Of a DNA stretch of 64,000 nucleotides, positions 52,961-62,700 are shown one piece after another (the stretch's first letter is position 1; every line of letters begins with the position of its first letter). This DNA is from Sphingobium sp. DEHP117 (GTDB lineage Bacteria > Pseudomonadota > Alphaproteobacteria > Sphingomonadales > Sphingomonadaceae): NCBI RefSeq assembly GCF_030867385.1, contig NZ_JAPFBJ010000003.1, positions 620,001-684,000 on the forward strand, read 5' to 3'. A program made the position numbers and the translations under genes. The notes beneath the pieces were generated by a model, which searched no databases, was not told where the DNA came from, and saw nothing but the letters and a program-made list of their open reading frames with translations.

Positions 52961-53569
52961 ATGGCCGAGTTCCAGAAGCCGCCGCCCCTCGACATCAAGT
53001 GCACGTCGACCGACTGCGACAACGATCTCCACTGCTTCAAGCAGCTGAAAAAGATGACGCCGGATCAGCGCGGGAAATGCCGCGCTTGCGGCGCCAACCT
53101 CATTGACTGGAAGCGGCTGCATCGCCGCGACAGAGGCGACGCGGCGCATACATTTGAAGCGCTCCAGCACGAGATGATCCGCCATCACTTCTTCCATCGC
53201 CCAGTCGATGACGCGGCGATGAGGCATGCACAGCGCAAGGGTCGTGACCAGCTTAAGGATTCCGCGCGCGACCGGCTGCGCAAATATCTCGCCGTCGCCG
53301 AGCCGCCCCGCGATGGCCGTCAGACGCCCCTGGAAGGCAACGCGATCTGTTACGCCCAGCACGCCACCGCCACCTGCTGCCGGACTTGCCTCGAATATTG
53401 GCACGACATCCCGAAGGGCCGACCGCTGTCCGAGACCGAATTCGACTATTGCGTGAGTCTCGTCGACCTCTTTCTCGATGAGAAACTGCCCGATCTCGCC
53501 GACGAGCCGATCGAGGTGCCGCGTCGGCGGCGCGGCTTGCCGCCCCAGACGGAGGGCTCGCATCCGTGA
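52961..53569 (+). CDS. DUF4186 zinc-ribbon protein
   Basis: Protein of 202 residues. The N terminus is a zinc ribbon (CTSTDCDNDLHCFKQ and KCRACGANLID). The rest carries the DUF4186 signature YAQHATATCCRTCLEYWH, with histidine and cysteines that look metal-binding. Function unknown. The start at 52961 is supported by GAGG 6 bases upstream. Its stop overlaps the GTG start of the radical SAM gene. It may deliver or hold metal or recognise a nucleic acid for the neighbouring enzymes. Confidence 0.78.
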   Translation: MAEFQKPPPLDIKCTSTDCDNDLHCFKQLKKMTPDQRGKCRACGANLIDWKRLHRRDRGDAAHTFEALQHEMIRHHFFHRPVDDAAMRHAQRKGRDQLKDSARDRLRKYLAVAEPPRDGRQTPLEGNAICYAQHATATCCRTCLEYWHDIPKGRPLSETEFDYCVSLVDLFLDEKLPDLADEPIEVPRRRRGLPPQTEGSHP

Positions 53570-54597
53570 TCAGCGCGACCAAGCCGATCGACACCCCCCG
53601 CTTTGCAGCGCGCCTCCGGGCGCGCGCGATCGATGTCGACGGCCGACGCGTCCTGATCTCCCGCCTGGCGGGATCTGGTCAGGAGATGGATCTCACGCTC
53701 CCGGCCAACTGTAACGGTTATGGCCGTGTGCGGCATTTCCGGATGGCCACGGCTGAAAGTTGGCCAGCCAATCCGCTTCCGATTGCGCCCGCCTGCCGCA
53801 CACTCGGCATCGCGCCGGTTCCCGACATGATGACGGCGCTCGTCTTCCAGAACGCAGCCTGCGCCTGGCGCTGCTGGTACTGTTTCGTGCCCGAGGAGCT
53901 GCTGAAGGCCGATCCCAAGCAATCGGCTTGGTTCACCGCTGACGAGTTGGTCGCCCTGTATCAGCAGATCCCCGACCCACCGCGGATCATCGACCTGTCG
54001 GGTGGCTCGCCCGACCTCGTCCCTGAATGGACGCCGTGGATGATGCGTGCACTCACCGATGCAGGCCTCGCCGACAGCACCTATTTGTGGACCGACGATA
54101 ACCTTAGCACCACTTATCTGTTCGACTCCCTCTCGCGCGAAGAGCTTACCCAGGTTCAGGGCTATCGAAACTACGGCCGGGTCTGTTGCGTCAAGGGCTT
54201 CGACGCCCGGTCATTCGCCTTCAACACACGCGCCGCTCCGGAGGACTATGACCGGCAATTCGACATTCTGCGGCGCGTGCTCGGCCTAGGACTCGACGTC
54301 TATGGCTATGTCACTTTGACCTCTCCGCACGCGGACGGAGTCCGCCAGGACGTCTCAAACCTCGTGGATCGGCTCCAAGCGATCGACCCCAACTTCCCCC
54401 TTCGCGTGATCCCGTTGCGGATACAGGTCTTCACGCCTGTTGAGCAACGACTAGCAAGAGATGAGGCCCGCGAGCGTAGCCTCTCTGTACAGGAGGAGGC
54501 GATTGCCGCATGGATTGACGAGCTGCAGCAGCGCTTTGAGGCCGAGCAGCGCGCACTCCCAATCTGCGACGTGCCCTTGAAGACGAGGCCGACATGA
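53566..54597 (+). CDS. Radical SAM protein of the modification-like operon
   Basis: Radical SAM enzyme of 343 residues with CxxxCxxC at C99, C103 and C106 (CAWRCWYC). IIDLSGGSPDLVPEW is the glycine-rich SAM-binding strand. It lacks an obvious auxiliary-cluster domain. It starts at GTG 53566, overlapping DUF4186, and its stop overlaps the methyltransferase start as ATGA, so the gene products are made together. The substrate is unknown; with a methyltransferase, ASCH protein and kinase alongside, nucleobase or nucleotide chemistry is plausible. Confidence 0.85.
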   Translation: MISATKPIDTPRFAARLRARAIDVDGRRVLISRLAGSGQEMDLTLPANCNGYGRVRHFRMATAESWPANPLPIAPACRTLGIAPVPDMMTALVFQNAACAWRCWYCFVPEELLKADPKQSAWFTADELVALYQQIPDPPRIIDLSGGSPDLVPEWTPWMMRALTDAGLADSTYLWTDDNLSTTYLFDSLSREELTQVQGYRNYGRVCCVKGFDARSFAFNTRAAPEDYDRQFDILRRVLGLGLDVYGYVTLTSPHADGVRQDVSNLVDRLQAIDPNFPLRVIPLRIQVFTPVEQRLARDEARERSLSVQEEAIAAWIDELQQRFEAEQRALPICDVPLKTRPT

Positions 54598-55922
54598 TCG
54601 TCTCTCGACGCACGGCGTCCCATGCTTTTTTCAGTAGCAAGGTCGAAACCTGGATCACTGACGCGGTGGCCGACGGAATTGCCGATTACACCGGGCTCCT
54701 ACGCCGATTGCCAGGCGTATATCCGACAGAGCTACTGGCGTCGCTCGAGCGCCTCGCCGCAAGCCGCGCCATCGACCCAGCGTTGTATGCCACGGCCCGC
54801 CAAGAGGCGAAGCCAGTTTCGCCGAGCGGCGCCGAGGGCCGTTCGCTGCTGCCGTTGCCGCATCCGCTCGATTACGAGTGGCGATTCACCGCCGATGCTT
54901 CGCGCGCTTTGCTCAACCATGCCGCCGACCTGACGCCTGACGGCAGCGAGGTCCTGCTATTCGGGACGCCGGGGCTGGCGGCAGAGGCGCTCACCCTGCC
55001 GATCAGCCGCCGAATGTCACTTCTAGTCGAGCCGAACAGTGTCACCGACCGCTTAGTCGCGCTCAACCGCGCCACCGGTTCGCCGCTCGCGATCGCATTC
55101 TGCTCCGGTGGCCTTCCGCGGGACAGCGCCGATGCAGTTCTTCTAGATCCACCCTGGTATCTTGATTTCGTCCGACCGATGCTCACCGCAGCAGCCCACG
55201 CCTGTCGCCTTGGCGGTTTCGTGCTTATCAGCCTGCCGCCGGATGGCGCACGACCGACCGCAGCAACTGATCGCCAGGCTGCGATCACCCTAGCCAAGCG
55301 ACTGGGGCTCACCCTCGTTGAGCGCCAGCCCCTGTCGATCGCGTATGAGACGCCATTCTTCGAGCGCAACGCGCTTCGCGCCGCTGGGATTGCGACCCCG
55401 CCGCAGTGGCGGCGTGGCGATCTCCTAGTCTTCCAACGCGTAGCTGCTCCATGCCTGCCAGCTCCCCATTCCCACCGCCGTCGTTTGTGGGCCGAAGTCG
55501 TCATCGGCCGCATGCGCCTTTTCATCAGCATGGGCGCTAACGCTGATAACGGTGACGCTGACCTCGTTTCGATCGTTGCAGGCGACGTCCTACCATCGGT
55601 TAGCCGGCGCGACCCGCGCCGGTCTTCCGCAAACGTCTGGACCTCCGGAAATCGGGTTTTCAGGACCAACAATCCACAACTTCTCCTCGAGGCGGCGATT
55701 TCGTGCGCTGGCGAAGCAATGGGCTCTGGCTTCCAACCGTGGCTTTGGGGCACATTGCGCGGAGGCGAGGCCATCGAACGAGTCGCGGCGGAGCTTCGCG
55801 ACCTTGCGGCTCTCGAAGCAGCCGAGGAGACTGGCGCGCCCGCAGAGACGGAACGGAGTGCGGTTTGGAGATTGAGTACGACGATATCCTCGACCGGGTC
55901 GACAGCCATCCGTTCTGGCTGA
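54594..55922 (+). CDS. DPPW-motif SAM-dependent methyltransferase-like protein
   Basis: Protein of 442 residues. The central part is a Rossmann methyltransferase: VLLFGTPGLAAEAL in the place of motif I, MSLLVEPN as motif II, and AVLLDPPWYLDFVRPML with DPPW, the catalytic motif of N6-adenine methyltransferases. Motif I is degenerate (no GxGxG). A C-terminal region of about 170 residues has no recognised domain. It overlaps the radical SAM gene by ATGA and the ASCH gene by about 58 bases. It might methylate DNA or RNA, or could be an inactive recognition protein. Confidence 0.75.
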   Translation: MIVSRRTASHAFFSSKVETWITDAVADGIADYTGLLRRLPGVYPTELLASLERLAASRAIDPALYATARQEAKPVSPSGAEGRSLLPLPHPLDYEWRFTADASRALLNHAADLTPDGSEVLLFGTPGLAAEALTLPISRRMSLLVEPNSVTDRLVALNRATGSPLAIAFCSGGLPRDSADAVLLDPPWYLDFVRPMLTAAAHACRLGGFVLISLPPDGARPTAATDRQAAITLAKRLGLTLVERQPLSIAYETPFFERNALRAAGIATPPQWRRGDLLVFQRVAAPCLPAPHSHRRRLWAEVVIGRMRLFISMGANADNGDADLVSIVAGDVLPSVSRRDPRRSSANVWTSGNRVFRTNNPQLLLEAAISCAGEAMGSGFQPWLWGTLRGGEAIERVAAELRDLAALEAAEETGAPAETERSAVWRLSTTISSTGSTAIRSG

Positions 55923-56368
55923 GCTACCTCTCCGACGCGATGCGACCGGGAAGCCGGATTGGAATCCATCTGGCCATTTTCGCCGAACCCTTCCTTTCCA
56001 AGGTATTTTCGGGCGAGAAGACGGTCGAGTCCCGCTTCAGCCGCAACCGTTGTGCGCCTTATGGCGAGATCGGCGACGGCGACATCATCCTCTTGAAAGA
56101 AGTCGCTGGCCCCATCTGTGGACTGGTGCTGGCGCGACGAAGCTGGTGCTACGATCTTGCGAGCGAACCGATCGAGCGCATCCGCCTACGGTTCGGTGCA
56201 GCCATTGCAGCCGCTGATGATTTCTGGGCTACCCGCGAAGACGCGCTGTACGCCACGCTCATTGAGCTCGACGCGCCGACTGCGATCGATCCCGTCTCCT
56301 GCGACAAGCGCGACCGCCGCGGCTGGGTGGCTTTGCGGTCCCGCCAGATGACATTCGCCTTCGTATGA
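55865..56368 (+). CDS. ASCH-domain protein
   Basis: Protein of about 167 residues with an ASCH (PUA-like) fold: IHLAIFAEPFLSKVFSGEKTVE (in part) is the diagnostic strand-helix with G-E-K-T-V-E-x-R, followed by GDIILLKEVAG. ASCH domains bind RNA or modified nucleosides; some hydrolyse N4-acetylcytidine. The start is uncertain. TTG 55865 has GGAG 6 bases upstream and overlaps the methyltransferase; ATG 55940 is the first ATG but lacks a ribosome-binding site. Its stop overlaps the kinase gene as ATGA. Confidence 0.78.
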   Translation: MEIEYDDILDRVDSHPFWLSYLSDAMRPGSRIGIHLAIFAEPFLSKVFSGEKTVESRFSRNRCAPYGEIGDGDIILLKEVAGPICGLVLARRSWCYDLASEPIERIRLRFGAAIAAADDFWATREDALYATLIELDAPTAIDPVSCDKRDRRGWVALRSRQMTFAFV

Positions 56369-56904
56369 GCCTGCTGCTCTGCTTTTCTGGTCAGATCGGC
56401 AGCGGAAAGTCGTCGGTCAGTGCCGCTGTAGCCCAAGCACTTGGCTGGCCGCGGACCGGTTTCGGTGATTATCTTAGAGCGGCGATTGCGCGGCGCGGCG
56501 GCGATCCTAACGATCGCCAGTCCCTACAGGACCTCGGGCAAACGTTAGTCGACGCCGACCCAGATGCGTTCTGCCGCGATGTTCTTGCCGCAGGCGGTTT
56601 TACGCCAGGCGACGATTTCATTATCGATGGGATCCGGCACATTGGGATCTTCGAGATCCTCGCTAGGGTCAGCCAACCGAGCGACGCCAAACTGCTTTTC
56701 CTAGGTGCAGGCGAAGCCGTGCGCGCCGGCCGGATCACGTCGAGAACGGACGCTGCGGACTTTGCGCGTGCGTCGGCCCACCCAGTTGAAGCCGAGCTTA
56801 ATCGCGCGCTCCCCGAGTTCGCCAACGGCCATATTGATGCTGACCAGCCGTTGGACAGCGTTCTCGAAGATGTTTTGAAGTATGTTCATCTCTGGAGGAG
56901 ATGA
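56365..56904 (+). CDS. P-loop nucleoside/nucleotide kinase-like protein
   Basis: Protein of 179 residues with a P-loop GQIGSGKSS (9-17), FGDYLRAAIARRG and DFIIDGIRHIGIFEIL, the layout of dephospho-CoA kinase and adenylate kinase relatives. HNH and nuclease motifs are absent. It is the last gene of the seven-gene operon, joined by ATGA overlap to the ASCH gene. In phages similar kinases act on modified nucleotides; here that is only a suggestion. Confidence 0.78.
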   Translation: MSLLLCFSGQIGSGKSSVSAAVAQALGWPRTGFGDYLRAAIARRGGDPNDRQSLQDLGQTLVDADPDAFCRDVLAAGGFTPGDDFIIDGIRHIGIFEILARVSQPSDAKLLFLGAGEAVRAGRITSRTDAADFARASAHPVEAELNRALPEFANGHIDADQPLDSVLEDVLKYVHLWRR

Positions 56905-56963
56905 TTTTTCCGGCTAGGCCGTAGCTGTCAGAGTCAGAGGCGTCTCGGCTCCGGGTTCGAAAA

Positions 56964-57740
56964 TTACATATGCCGACTGGCTTTCTCAACTTGGCCGTGC
57001 GTCCGCTCGCGATGCCGGACAAGCCGCTTTCGATGCTCGTCAGTTAACGAAATTGGAGAAGTCCAGCGAAGTTCGCTACGCGCCCGCTCGGTGAGAGCCA
57101 ACGAAAACTCGGGCGTTCCCTGGTCGTTGAAGGTCACCAAAGCGCGGTCAAAGGCGGCATCCCATAGCGCGGACAGCAGTAGGCCGTTGTGCACGTCGAG
57201 TCGTTCGACATCGCTTTCGCACTCGCTCCAAGGGATGATGTGCGATGCGCGCAGCAAGGCAGGATCGGAAATCCCCGTCAGGGGACAACGCCCTTGCCAG
57301 TAGTCCATCAGGCGTTGACGAAAAATGTCCTGCCCGACCCTCTGCACGACCAGTCGCTCGGCCTCCGTCATGCGGGGCAGGGTTGCAACTCGAAGCTCAA
57401 ACTCCCGCAGCGGCGCGTCAGGTAGGCTGACCCCCAGCTCGTAGACACGACGCAGCACTGCGTAGAGCGCGCCGAGATCGTCGAAGGCAAATCGGGCGCG
57501 GCCAGGACCGGAAACCGCGCCTGCGGGCAAGTTCAGTTCCTCGATGACGCCAGCATGGTCGAGCGCGAGAAACCATGGCCCCTGCGCCCCTTTGGCAGCA
57601 AGGTAGATCGTGCCATGCGCGGTGGTCGATCCGAAGGCCGCCCAGCCCGCCTCTTCCCCCAGAATGCGGCGGAAGCCGTTCTGAGACGCGGCCTTTTCGC
57701 ACTCCTGCCGGACGATGAAGGATTGGGGCGCTTCAAGCAC
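56964..57740 (-). CDS. HNH endonuclease
   Basis: Nuclease of 258 residues. The C-terminal half is an HNH_2-type domain: RCPLTGISDPALLRASHIIPWS (in part) with C152 and H167, then DVHNGLLLSALWDAAFDRAL with N185. The N-terminal 120 residues are a separate domain, possibly for recognition. It is last in the operon methyltransferase-SMC-HNH (17-bp gap after the SMC gene) and converges on the kinase gene, with about 60 bp between the stops. As a restriction-like effector it would cut DNA lacking the partner's methylation; this is inference. Confidence 0.86.
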   Translation of the reverse strand: MLEAPQSFIVRQECEKAASQNGFRRILGEEAGWAAFGSTTAHGTIYLAAKGAQGPWFLALDHAGVIEELNLPAGAVSGPGRARFAFDDLGALYAVLRRVYELGVSLPDAPLREFELRVATLPRMTEAERLVVQRVGQDIFRQRLMDYWQGRCPLTGISDPALLRASHIIPWSECESDVERLDVHNGLLLSALWDAAFDRALVTFNDQGTPEFSLALTERARSELRWTSPISLTDEHRKRLVRHRERTHGQVEKASRHM

Positions 57741-57757
57741 GGTGAGGCAGTTCCTCG

Positions 57758-59740
57758 TTATAGGTCACGCCCCATCAATCGCGCCGAACCGGGCGCTCCG
57801 CGCAGGATCAACCTGAGCCATGGATCGCAACGGAGATCGTCGGGGGGACGTGTCGTCGTGGTCACGATGTACTGAAACGCCGTTGTCTCCGTCAGCGCCT
57901 CGAGCTCCCGCATCAAGCGGAACAGCTCGTCGTAGATGCTCAGGCCGAGATCGGCTTCACGGGGACTGTCATGGACAAGGAATGCGGGAACGCGTGTTGA
58001 TCCCTCGACGCTGAGGCACAGGCAAGCAAGATCGAAAGCCAAAACCTTCAGGGATTCGATGGCGGCGGTACGGCGGTCGCCATCAACATCGACGACGATT
58101 TCCAATCCATTGCCGGTCAGCGTGACCGCTCCTCTCGCACTATCGTTGACCAGTCGGCGAATAATCGCCGAGAATTTCTGCGATATCTTGCCGAAGGTCA
58201 GTCCCTGCTTGTCGCGAAAAGCTGCGAGCGTCTCCCGCTCTTTGGAGAGCTTATCCTCGAGGCTCCGCAGTCGTTTTCGCGCCGCATCCCGCTCGGTTGA
58301 TAGCTCGGCAAATCGCTCGACCCCTTCTTTGAGCCGTGTCGCCGTTTGCCAAGCGGATGCGCGCGCGTCCCGGACGCTCTCGATGGCCTGCACCCGTTTT
58401 TCGGCCTGTTCTACATACTGCCGTCCCAGAGCGATGGTCGGCTGAAGGGTTTTCAGACGTGCCTCCAATCTGTCGATCTTCTGCGCCTGATCGTCGATTT
58501 CTTGCCGCTTCTTCGTGAGCCGGACTCGGCATTCCGCTTCATCGTGCAGCTTGTGGGACAGCTTGCATTGCTCGGCGAGCGCTCTGTCGATGGGTACCTC
58601 ACAAATCGGACATACCTGACTGGCTGCGCTCCCCGCAGCGGATGACAGTCCAGGTATCTCGCTCGACAGCAACGTGAGGACCTGCTTCTCGGCCGGTATC
58701 TGAGCTTCTATTCGGATGCGCTCTTCGTCCGCACGCCGCAGTTCTTCACGGGCCTCCTGCAAAGCTTTCCGGGCCTGCACCAGCTCGACCATGTCACCCG
58801 TGGGAAGCTCGGCCGCAATGGCGAGCCGCTCGTCGGCAGCTTTCTGAAACACCTCCAGGAGCAGAGGCATGTCCGGCAAGCTATTCTCTGCAAGACCGAG
58901 CTGATCAATCAATCGGTTGCGACGCCGGTCACGATCCCAATCCATATAGGATATCTCGCGTTCCGAATTGGCGACATCTGTCCGCAGGGTCTCTTCGGTG
59001 CGTCGACTATGCTGCTCTTCTTCCGTGATGGCCGCCAGGAATGCACGAAGGGCTTCGCGGCGTGGCCCAGTTTCGCGCCCGCTCGCCGGCAGCGGGGCAT
59101 CGGAGCCGGACGCCGGAGAACGCCAGTCGAGCACGTCATCGAAGCGGCATTCCTGATCGCGAGTCAGCCAGGCAAGCGCGATCGGCCACGCCTTTTGGCC
59201 GGGATGAAGACGAGCCAGGCTCGCGAGGCCTGGCGTCACAATGCCCTGCTCAATGGCCTCGATCAGCGGATCGATGCTCGTTGTCGCGCCATCGCCCGCG
59301 GCGATCTCATCGAGATTGCCGTCGGCGATCGCGACATGCCGGCGCCGAATACCCAATGGCCGCACGACGGCCCAGCATACGCCGTCCAGCATCACCTCCG
59401 CTCCGACAATGCCGTTCGGAAACGCGAGCGCGATACGTTCCCGCTGCGTTTCGTCGGCAAAGCGCTGCTCGCCAAGACAGTAGCGCAACAAGCGGCAGAA
59501 CAGCGTCTTGCCGCTTCCGTGACCGATCGCGCGCACGCCCGCTGCGGCGTTATCGTCATCGAAACCGTCCGGCGACCAAACGACGTTCAGTCCTGGCCGA
59601 AGCGAAATGTCGCGAATCTTCTGGCCGCCCGGCGCCTCCCAAATCGCTAGCCGCCGCACCCAGAGGCGCGGTTCATTCACGCCCGCCGGAACGGTCAGGC
59701 TGAGCTTGGGGGGCTCGAACATCTCATGCTGTTGTGGCAT
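57758..59740 (-). CDS. SMC/Rad50-like ATPase with CPIC zinc hook
   Basis: ATPase of 660 residues. Walker A GHGSGKT is at 73-79. Two long coiled-coil arms (about 235-350 and 395-520) meet at a hook CPIC (377-380). The C-terminal head has LKVLAFDLACLCLS in the signature region and AFLVHDSPREAD around 590, in place of a Walker B/D-loop. Size and head resemble SMC-like ATPases of defence systems (DUF2326/ABC-three-component type), not a chromosomal SMC. Its start overlaps the methyltransferase stop by 17 bases. It probably senses or loads on DNA and controls the HNH nuclease downstream. Confidence 0.84.
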   Translation of the reverse strand: MPQQHEMFEPPKLSLTVPAGVNEPRLWVRRLAIWEAPGGQKIRDISLRPGLNVVWSPDGFDDDNAAAGVRAIGHGSGKTLFCRLLRYCLGEQRFADETQRERIALAFPNGIVGAEVMLDGVCWAVVRPLGIRRRHVAIADGNLDEIAAGDGATTSIDPLIEAIEQGIVTPGLASLARLHPGQKAWPIALAWLTRDQECRFDDVLDWRSPASGSDAPLPASGRETGPRREALRAFLAAITEEEQHSRRTEETLRTDVANSEREISYMDWDRDRRRNRLIDQLGLAENSLPDMPLLLEVFQKAADERLAIAAELPTGDMVELVQARKALQEAREELRRADEERIRIEAQIPAEKQVLTLLSSEIPGLSSAAGSAASQVCPICEVPIDRALAEQCKLSHKLHDEAECRVRLTKKRQEIDDQAQKIDRLEARLKTLQPTIALGRQYVEQAEKRVQAIESVRDARASAWQTATRLKEGVERFAELSTERDAARKRLRSLEDKLSKERETLAAFRDKQGLTFGKISQKFSAIIRRLVNDSARGAVTLTGNGLEIVVDVDGDRRTAAIESLKVLAFDLACLCLSVEGSTRVPAFLVHDSPREADLGLSIYDELFRLMRELEALTETTAFQYIVTTTTRPPDDLRCDPWLRLILRGAPGSARLMGRDL

Positions 59741-62700
59741 GCGCGATCCAGCCCCGGACCTCGTCCGGCATCGAGGTGACGGTTGTGTCCAGGTCCAACG
59801 CGCTCAACGCTTCCAGCACGAACCCAGCCCGGCCATCGGGCCAACCAGCAGTGTCGAACGCATCGAGGCCAGGCCCTGGCGCCCATGTTCCCGCCGACAG
59901 GTTCTCGATCAGGCGTCCGTTGCCACGATGGTTGGAGACGGCAATACCCCAGCCTTGATTGGTGCGCGCGGCGAAGCCGACCACGTTGCCGGTGCGTGGT
60001 TCCGACTCTCGTCCAACAACGCGTCGCCATTCGCGCGCCCGTGCGTCTGGAAGAAGCGACGTTAAGAGGTGCGGCTCCAACATCATCGCAGCAGCCAGAC
60101 GGATGGTGCGGCTAGGCGTCGGAGCGTCGATAGCCTTCAGAATCGCGGTAAGGGCAGCGCCGGCGTCATTCGGCTGCTGAGCTGCGCGCATCCAGGCTCC
60201 GTCGGGGAGAGTGGCGATAGCGGGCCTCGCCTCGGCCATCTTCAGCCGATCCCATGCCTCTTCGATCAGACGCTGAGTGCGGAACTCGTTGAATTCGCGC
60301 TGCTCGCGATTGCGGAGCGCCTTGAAGGTCTCGATCCCGCAATCCTGTCCGAGGATGTTGGCCGGATCGAGAATGTAGAGCATTTCGTCCTTGCTGAGCC
60401 CGTAGACCTCGCGCGCCACAAACACGTCGATCTCCGCAGCCAGCACCGCACGACGATCTGGATCTTCAACGACATTCTCGGGGAATGATAGGATTCCAGC
60501 TTCTAGAGCGGTCTCACGGAACGCTTGCATTTCAGGGCCGACGGCGCAGAGCGCGCAGACGCGGCGCACGATTTCAGCGGCAGCCGGAGCTTGTTCGAAG
60601 TCCCGCGGGAACGGTAGGGTGTCCATGATTGTGTAAGACATGGTCAACGAGACTTTCTTGCGAACGAGATAGTCCATCGCAAGAGAGTTAGCGACGCCAA
60701 GCCAAAGCAACATATACTCGTCGCTACCATCGATGAACTCGATGGTCGGCACCTTGTGGCCGCTAACGCTTCCCGCTGGCAATAGTGCTGCGATAAGGCC
60801 ACGCTGGTTGGTCGGGCTTGCGACATCTCCAAAGCCGATCCGGTAGCGATCAATGCGTCCAGCGAGCTTGTCGGGAATCTTCTCAGGCAGGATACGCCAC
60901 TGTGGTTGAATACGTTTAGTTGTTGAACCGAAGGGCAGATCGTCCCACACGGCCGATCGCCCTCGACCCGACACATAGCCTTTGGCTCGATAGTCGTAGG
61001 CGTCGATCATGCGCCCTTCAAAGACGGGCAAACCGTCGTCACCTTCGGAGAACAGCCCACGGTCCGTTCCCATGTCCACTTCGCGCATGTAGTGCCGGTG
61101 GGGAACGCCCTCAATTTCGGTACCGAACTTCGGATAGAGACCATACATCTTGGCGCAGACATCAATTTCGGACTGCGCGGCAAACTCCATCACTGCCATC
61201 GCATCGGGCGAGAACTCCTCGACGATGGCCACCGGAATCGAGAGTGTGCGTCCGGTCATGAGGTCATGAAGCTTTTCCGCCGTATTAACGCGGAATGCGG
61301 CTGGCAGGCGCTCCGTCTGCCCTCCCTTCCACGCCACGTAGAGGCAGAATTTCATGCGTGTATCGACGGCGGGGAACCAGATTCCTCTTGTATTCTCAAA
61401 GCCCGCCAGCCTTTCGAGGCGAAACTTCGTGAAAAGTTCCTTGCGTATAGCTGTCGCATTGGCGCCGTTGTACAAGCCTTCTGGCACGAATTGCGCCGCC
61501 ACTCGGCCCTCACGGGTAGCGGCAAGCGCAGTCTCGACAAACATGCGATAGACGTTGAAGTCGCCCTTTCCGAGATTGCCTTCGGCAAACAACCTGTAGC
61601 GACCGCTCGACTTAATGAAACGCACAGCAGTATAGAGGGAGTCACAGTGTTGCTCCCAGCTTTCAGCGATCTTTGGATCGAGCAGCAGGGTTTCGTATGC
61701 AACCTTTTGCTCAGCCGGCGACAAATGACGAACGCTTGAGTCGTAGGAGGAGAAAAACTCCTTGTAGTCCGGGCTCATGGTGTCCCAAGGCGGATTTCCG
61801 AGCACTATGTCGAATCCACCGCCCGCCATCACATCCGGAAATTCCAACGGCCAATGGAAGGCTCGCGCATTGCGGGCTGCGTCAGTAGCAGCGCCGAACA
61901 TCGGCCCAAAGGGAGACACGCCTCGCAGCCACTCCCACAATGCACCCGAGGTCGGCACTGTTTCCGCGCCGCGGCGCGGCAGACCGTCTGGCCCATCATG
62001 AGGGCCGCCTTTCACTTTCGGTAGCAGGAACGCAGAAACATACAGGTCGCAAGCGCGCTCCAACGACCATGCGCCAGCGCCTTGAGCAGTAATTGCGCGC
62101 AGCCGCGCAGCTTTCTGCGCGATCTGCTCCACCGTATCCTCCGGCATGGCGCGCAAGCGTTCGAAGTCTCGCAACAAGTCACGCGCGCGATCGAAGCCGA
62201 AGCCCTTGGCTATACGATCCCTCTCAGACTTCTCCCGCTTGTTCTTTGCGGCATAGTACTTTGCGACGTCCTTGTCGTCGCTCGCTAAGGGCTTGTAGGC
62301 GGCGTCGGGTATACCGTCCTGCAGAACCTTCAGGTCAAAAACGCCCAATAGCGCATCGCCGCAGCGGATTTGCGCGTCGAAGAAACCGAGCGGAAGGCCG
62401 GGGTCCACCGTTTCGATCCAGAGAGCGACCTTGGTCAGTTCAACCGCCATCGGGTTGCGGTCCACGCCATAGATGCAGCAGCGGGCCACATCGCGCAGTG
62501 CATGACGGAAGTCGGCGAGCGACGGCGTACCCTCGGTGCGAATGCGGGCGAGACGAGTGGCAATGCGACGGGCGGCGGCCAATAAGAAATGACCCGATCC
62601 GCAGGCGGGATCGATAATGCTGACCTTCAGCAGCGCTTGGGCCGGGTCGGCGGCCTCCGCTTCGGTCTTGTCGAGAACAGGATCGAGCGCTGTGTCGAGA

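Noticed and set aside
56925..56965. tRNA-like stretch CGGGTTCGAAAATTAC
   Set aside because: It has the TTCGAA loop but the flanking bases do not pair into a T-arm and no acceptor or anticodon arm can be drawn.
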